64,000 nucleotides of DNA from Bosea sp. NBC_00550. GTDB taxonomy: Bacteria > Pseudomonadota > Alphaproteobacteria > Rhizobiales > Beijerinckiaceae. Of this stretch, positions 63,746 through 64,000 are shown piece after piece (the stretch's first letter is position 1; each line of letters begins with the position of its first letter). The notes beneath the pieces were generated by a model. It saw only the letters and a list, made by a program, of their open reading frames with translations. It was not told the origin of the DNA and did not search any database. The DNA lies in assembly GCF_026020075.1 (NCBI RefSeq), contig NZ_CP102772.1:4802501-4866500 (forward strand). Direction: 5' to 3'. Made by a program: the position numbers and the translations under genes.

Positions 63746-64000
63746 TTATGGCCGCCCGGCCGGAACGCCTTCCCTGATCTTCGCGGAGAATAGCGGGTCG
63801 TCGAGCGAGAGCGTGCGGGCGTGGTCGCCGATGCGGGCAAGGCGCACGAGTTCGTCGAGCGGGATGTCCTGCCGGATCGCGCCGATCTGCTGGAGATAGC
63901 CCGGCAGATATCCGGAGAGCAGGACACGCGGATCGAGCGGCAGCGAGAATTTCCAGCCCGGCGCGACGCTGCCGACGAGGTGGTAGACCACGGTCGTGCA
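63746..64000 (-). CDS. unidentified gene, C-terminal 84 residues, cut by the window edge
   Basis: The minus-strand frame is open from the right edge to a stop at 63746 and reads CTTVVYHLVGSVAPGWKF, SLPLDPRVLLSGYLPGYLQQ, IGAIRQDIPLDELVRLARIG and DHARTLSLDDPLFSAKIREG. Codon usage looks coding. I do not recognise the family. The GTG at 63991 is inside the frame and need not be the true start. Confidence 0.55.
   Translation of the reverse strand, partial: CTTVVYHLVGSVAPGWKFSLPLDPRVLLSGYLPGYLQQIGAIRQDIPLDELVRLARIGDHARTLSLDDPLFSAKIREGVPAGRP

Overview
The window is 64 kb of high-GC chromosomal DNA, densely coded, with short intergenic gaps. The gene content points to an alphaproteobacterium of the order Hyphomicrobiales (a Bosea- or Methylobacterium-like chemoheterotroph). 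It includes an NAD-dependent Fds formate dehydrogenase, a four-gene branched-chain 2-oxoacid dehydrogenase operon, TRAP and dipeptide-type ABC importers, several Lrp and GntR regulators and a Zur-type operator. The order is an inference from gene content and cannot be confirmed here. I see no rRNA, tRNA, CRISPR array, prophage or intact insertion sequence.

Layout. 1-5 kb: an edge-truncated DUF559 gene, a methyltransferase, a Nudix hydrolase, NhaA, a cytochrome c and an alpha/beta hydrolase, all on the minus strand. 5.4-15.6 kb: a flavin reductase and a GntR-FCD repressor, divergent from a seven-gene operon that encodes a complete dipeptide-type ABC importer with two amidohydrolases embedded in it. 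This reads as uptake and deamination or hydrolysis of an unidentified N-containing compound. 15.8-26 kb: OsmC, an ABM protein, then an OFA-type MFS carrier downstream of fdsGBA-fdhD-fdsD and a LysR regulator; palindromic operator candidates lie on both sides of the regulator. 26-33 kb: a luciferase-like oxidoreductase, then an Lrp regulator divergent from the bkd operon (E1alpha, E1beta, E2, E3). 33-43 kb: DUF983, a MocR-type regulator, a second Lrp, an aldo/keto reductase, an aldehyde dehydrogenase, and a third Lrp divergent from ornithine cyclodeaminase. 40.6-44.1 kb: a TonB-dependent receptor and a COG0523 GTPase behind a Zur-like box. 44.2-50.8 kb: LysR with a YeiH-family protein, threonine ammonia-lyase, gamma-glutamyltransferase and arginase. 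51-55 kb: an iron-uptake operon efeU-efeB-efeO in which the permease carries a fused cupredoxin domain. 55.3-64 kb: an aldehyde dehydrogenase with a ThDP enzyme, a class II glutamine amidotransferase, TRAP membrane subunits without a binding protein, an NhaD-like antiporter, and an unidentified gene cut by the right edge.

The most unusual signal is a set of long imperfect-palindrome elements of about 90-150 bp scattered between genes. They fall into at least four sequence families. Members of one family keep perfect inner stems although the stem sequence differs between copies. One member of that family lies inside the bkdB (E2) reading frame and encodes about 50 residues of the flexible linker without breaking the frame. 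This resembles in principle the palindromic elements described within Rickettsia genes.
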